From assembly GCA_043765375.1 (NCBI GenBank), contig JAYUJH010000023.1, positions 34,763 through 98,762 of the forward strand: DNA of 64,000 bases, in the 5' to 3' direction. The first letter of the stretch is position 1. Every line of letters begins with the position of its first letter. Origin of the DNA: JAYUJH01 sp043765375 (lineage in GTDB: Bacteria; Pseudomonadota; Alphaproteobacteria; Rickettsiales; UBA998). The position numbers and the translations under genes are program-made. Of the stretch, positions 63,904 through 64,000 are shown in pieces. The notes below the pieces were generated by a model, which searched no databases, was not told the DNA's origin, and saw only the letters and a list, made by a program, of their open reading frames with translations.

Positions 63904-64000
63904 GGCATTGACAATTAAAGATATATCTCATATGTTATATGACATAATATATGGATTATTTTATGGAAAGTTGTAAGTTTTGTTTTGGTGAAGTGCTTGT
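63904..64000 (+). mobile_element. IS1-family insertion sequence, left end of a further copy
   Basis: The last 97 bases repeat the first 97 bases of the element at 62729 without a visible difference, in the same orientation, including the terminal inverted repeat and the start of insA. It lies inside the small gene at 63587. The rest of the element lies beyond the window. The identity shows recent transposition or duplication. Confidence 0.92.

Overview
The window is 64 kb of AT-rich chromosome from an alphaproteobacterium, probably in or near the Rickettsiales. The evidence is threefold. The orders mutM-rpsT-(rhodanese)-dnaA, dnaN-recF and DUF484-xerC are typical of Alphaproteobacteria. The valyl-tRNA synthetase closely resembles, from memory, the archaeal-genre enzyme known from Rickettsia. 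There is also a lone VirB2-type pilin gene, and short palindromic repeats intrude into coding sequence as Rickettsia palindromic elements do. No search could be run, so the placement is an inference. Flagellar, Pel-polysaccharide, c-di-GMP and PHB-type genes point to a less reduced, possibly motile or biofilm-forming lineage rather than a minimal obligate parasite.

Layout. 1-8 kb: a repeat-bounded element, an unknown 625-aa protein, fabD, rpsF-rpsR-DUF484-xerC, ychF, hscB and a virB2-like pilin with its own terminator. 8-14 kb: small repeats, an RTX protein made almost wholly of calcium-binding repeats, then phaA-phaB-small membrane protein-speB. 14-26 kb: information-processing and cell-wall genes (dnaN, recF, slt, mutM, rpsT, dnaA), with a diguanylate cyclase, an ABC ATPase, an aminotransferase and a LysR regulator. 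26-34 kb: one tightly packed minus-strand run, fliL-fliM-DUF6468-motE-wzt-WecA/WbpL-like-CapD/WbpM-like, joining flagellar motor genes to glycan synthesis and export genes. 34-48 kb: an M48 protease diverging from a Pel exopolysaccharide cluster, pelA-B-D-E-F-G. It has no visible pelC, its PelA lacks the hydrolase domain, and its PelD keeps the c-di-GMP RxxD site. 48-55 kb: trxA-parE, two unknown proteins and valS, which carries a GC-rich palindromic insertion of about 25 codons.

55-62 kb looks like an acquired island. It starts at a remnant of a serine recombinase and ends at a cluster of IS1-family elements. It encodes an LplT-PlsC-AMP-ligase (Aas) fusion with a cotranscribed helix-turn-helix regulator, a divergent PspA-like protein with a polytopic membrane protein, and an alpha/beta hydrolase. 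Together they suggest a membrane-phospholipid repair or remodelling module. 62.5-64 kb holds a deletion derivative of IS1, a full IS1 copy whose transposase needs a -1 frameshift at an A8C tract, and the start of another copy that has cut a small gene.

Functional links. The diguanylate cyclase could feed PelD. PelF, PelG, PelD and PelE would make and move the polymer, PelA would deacetylate it and PelB would export it. FliM, MotE and the Wzt/WbpL/WbpM-like set may couple motility to surface glycan production. No rRNA, tRNA, CRISPR array or convincing oriC was found.
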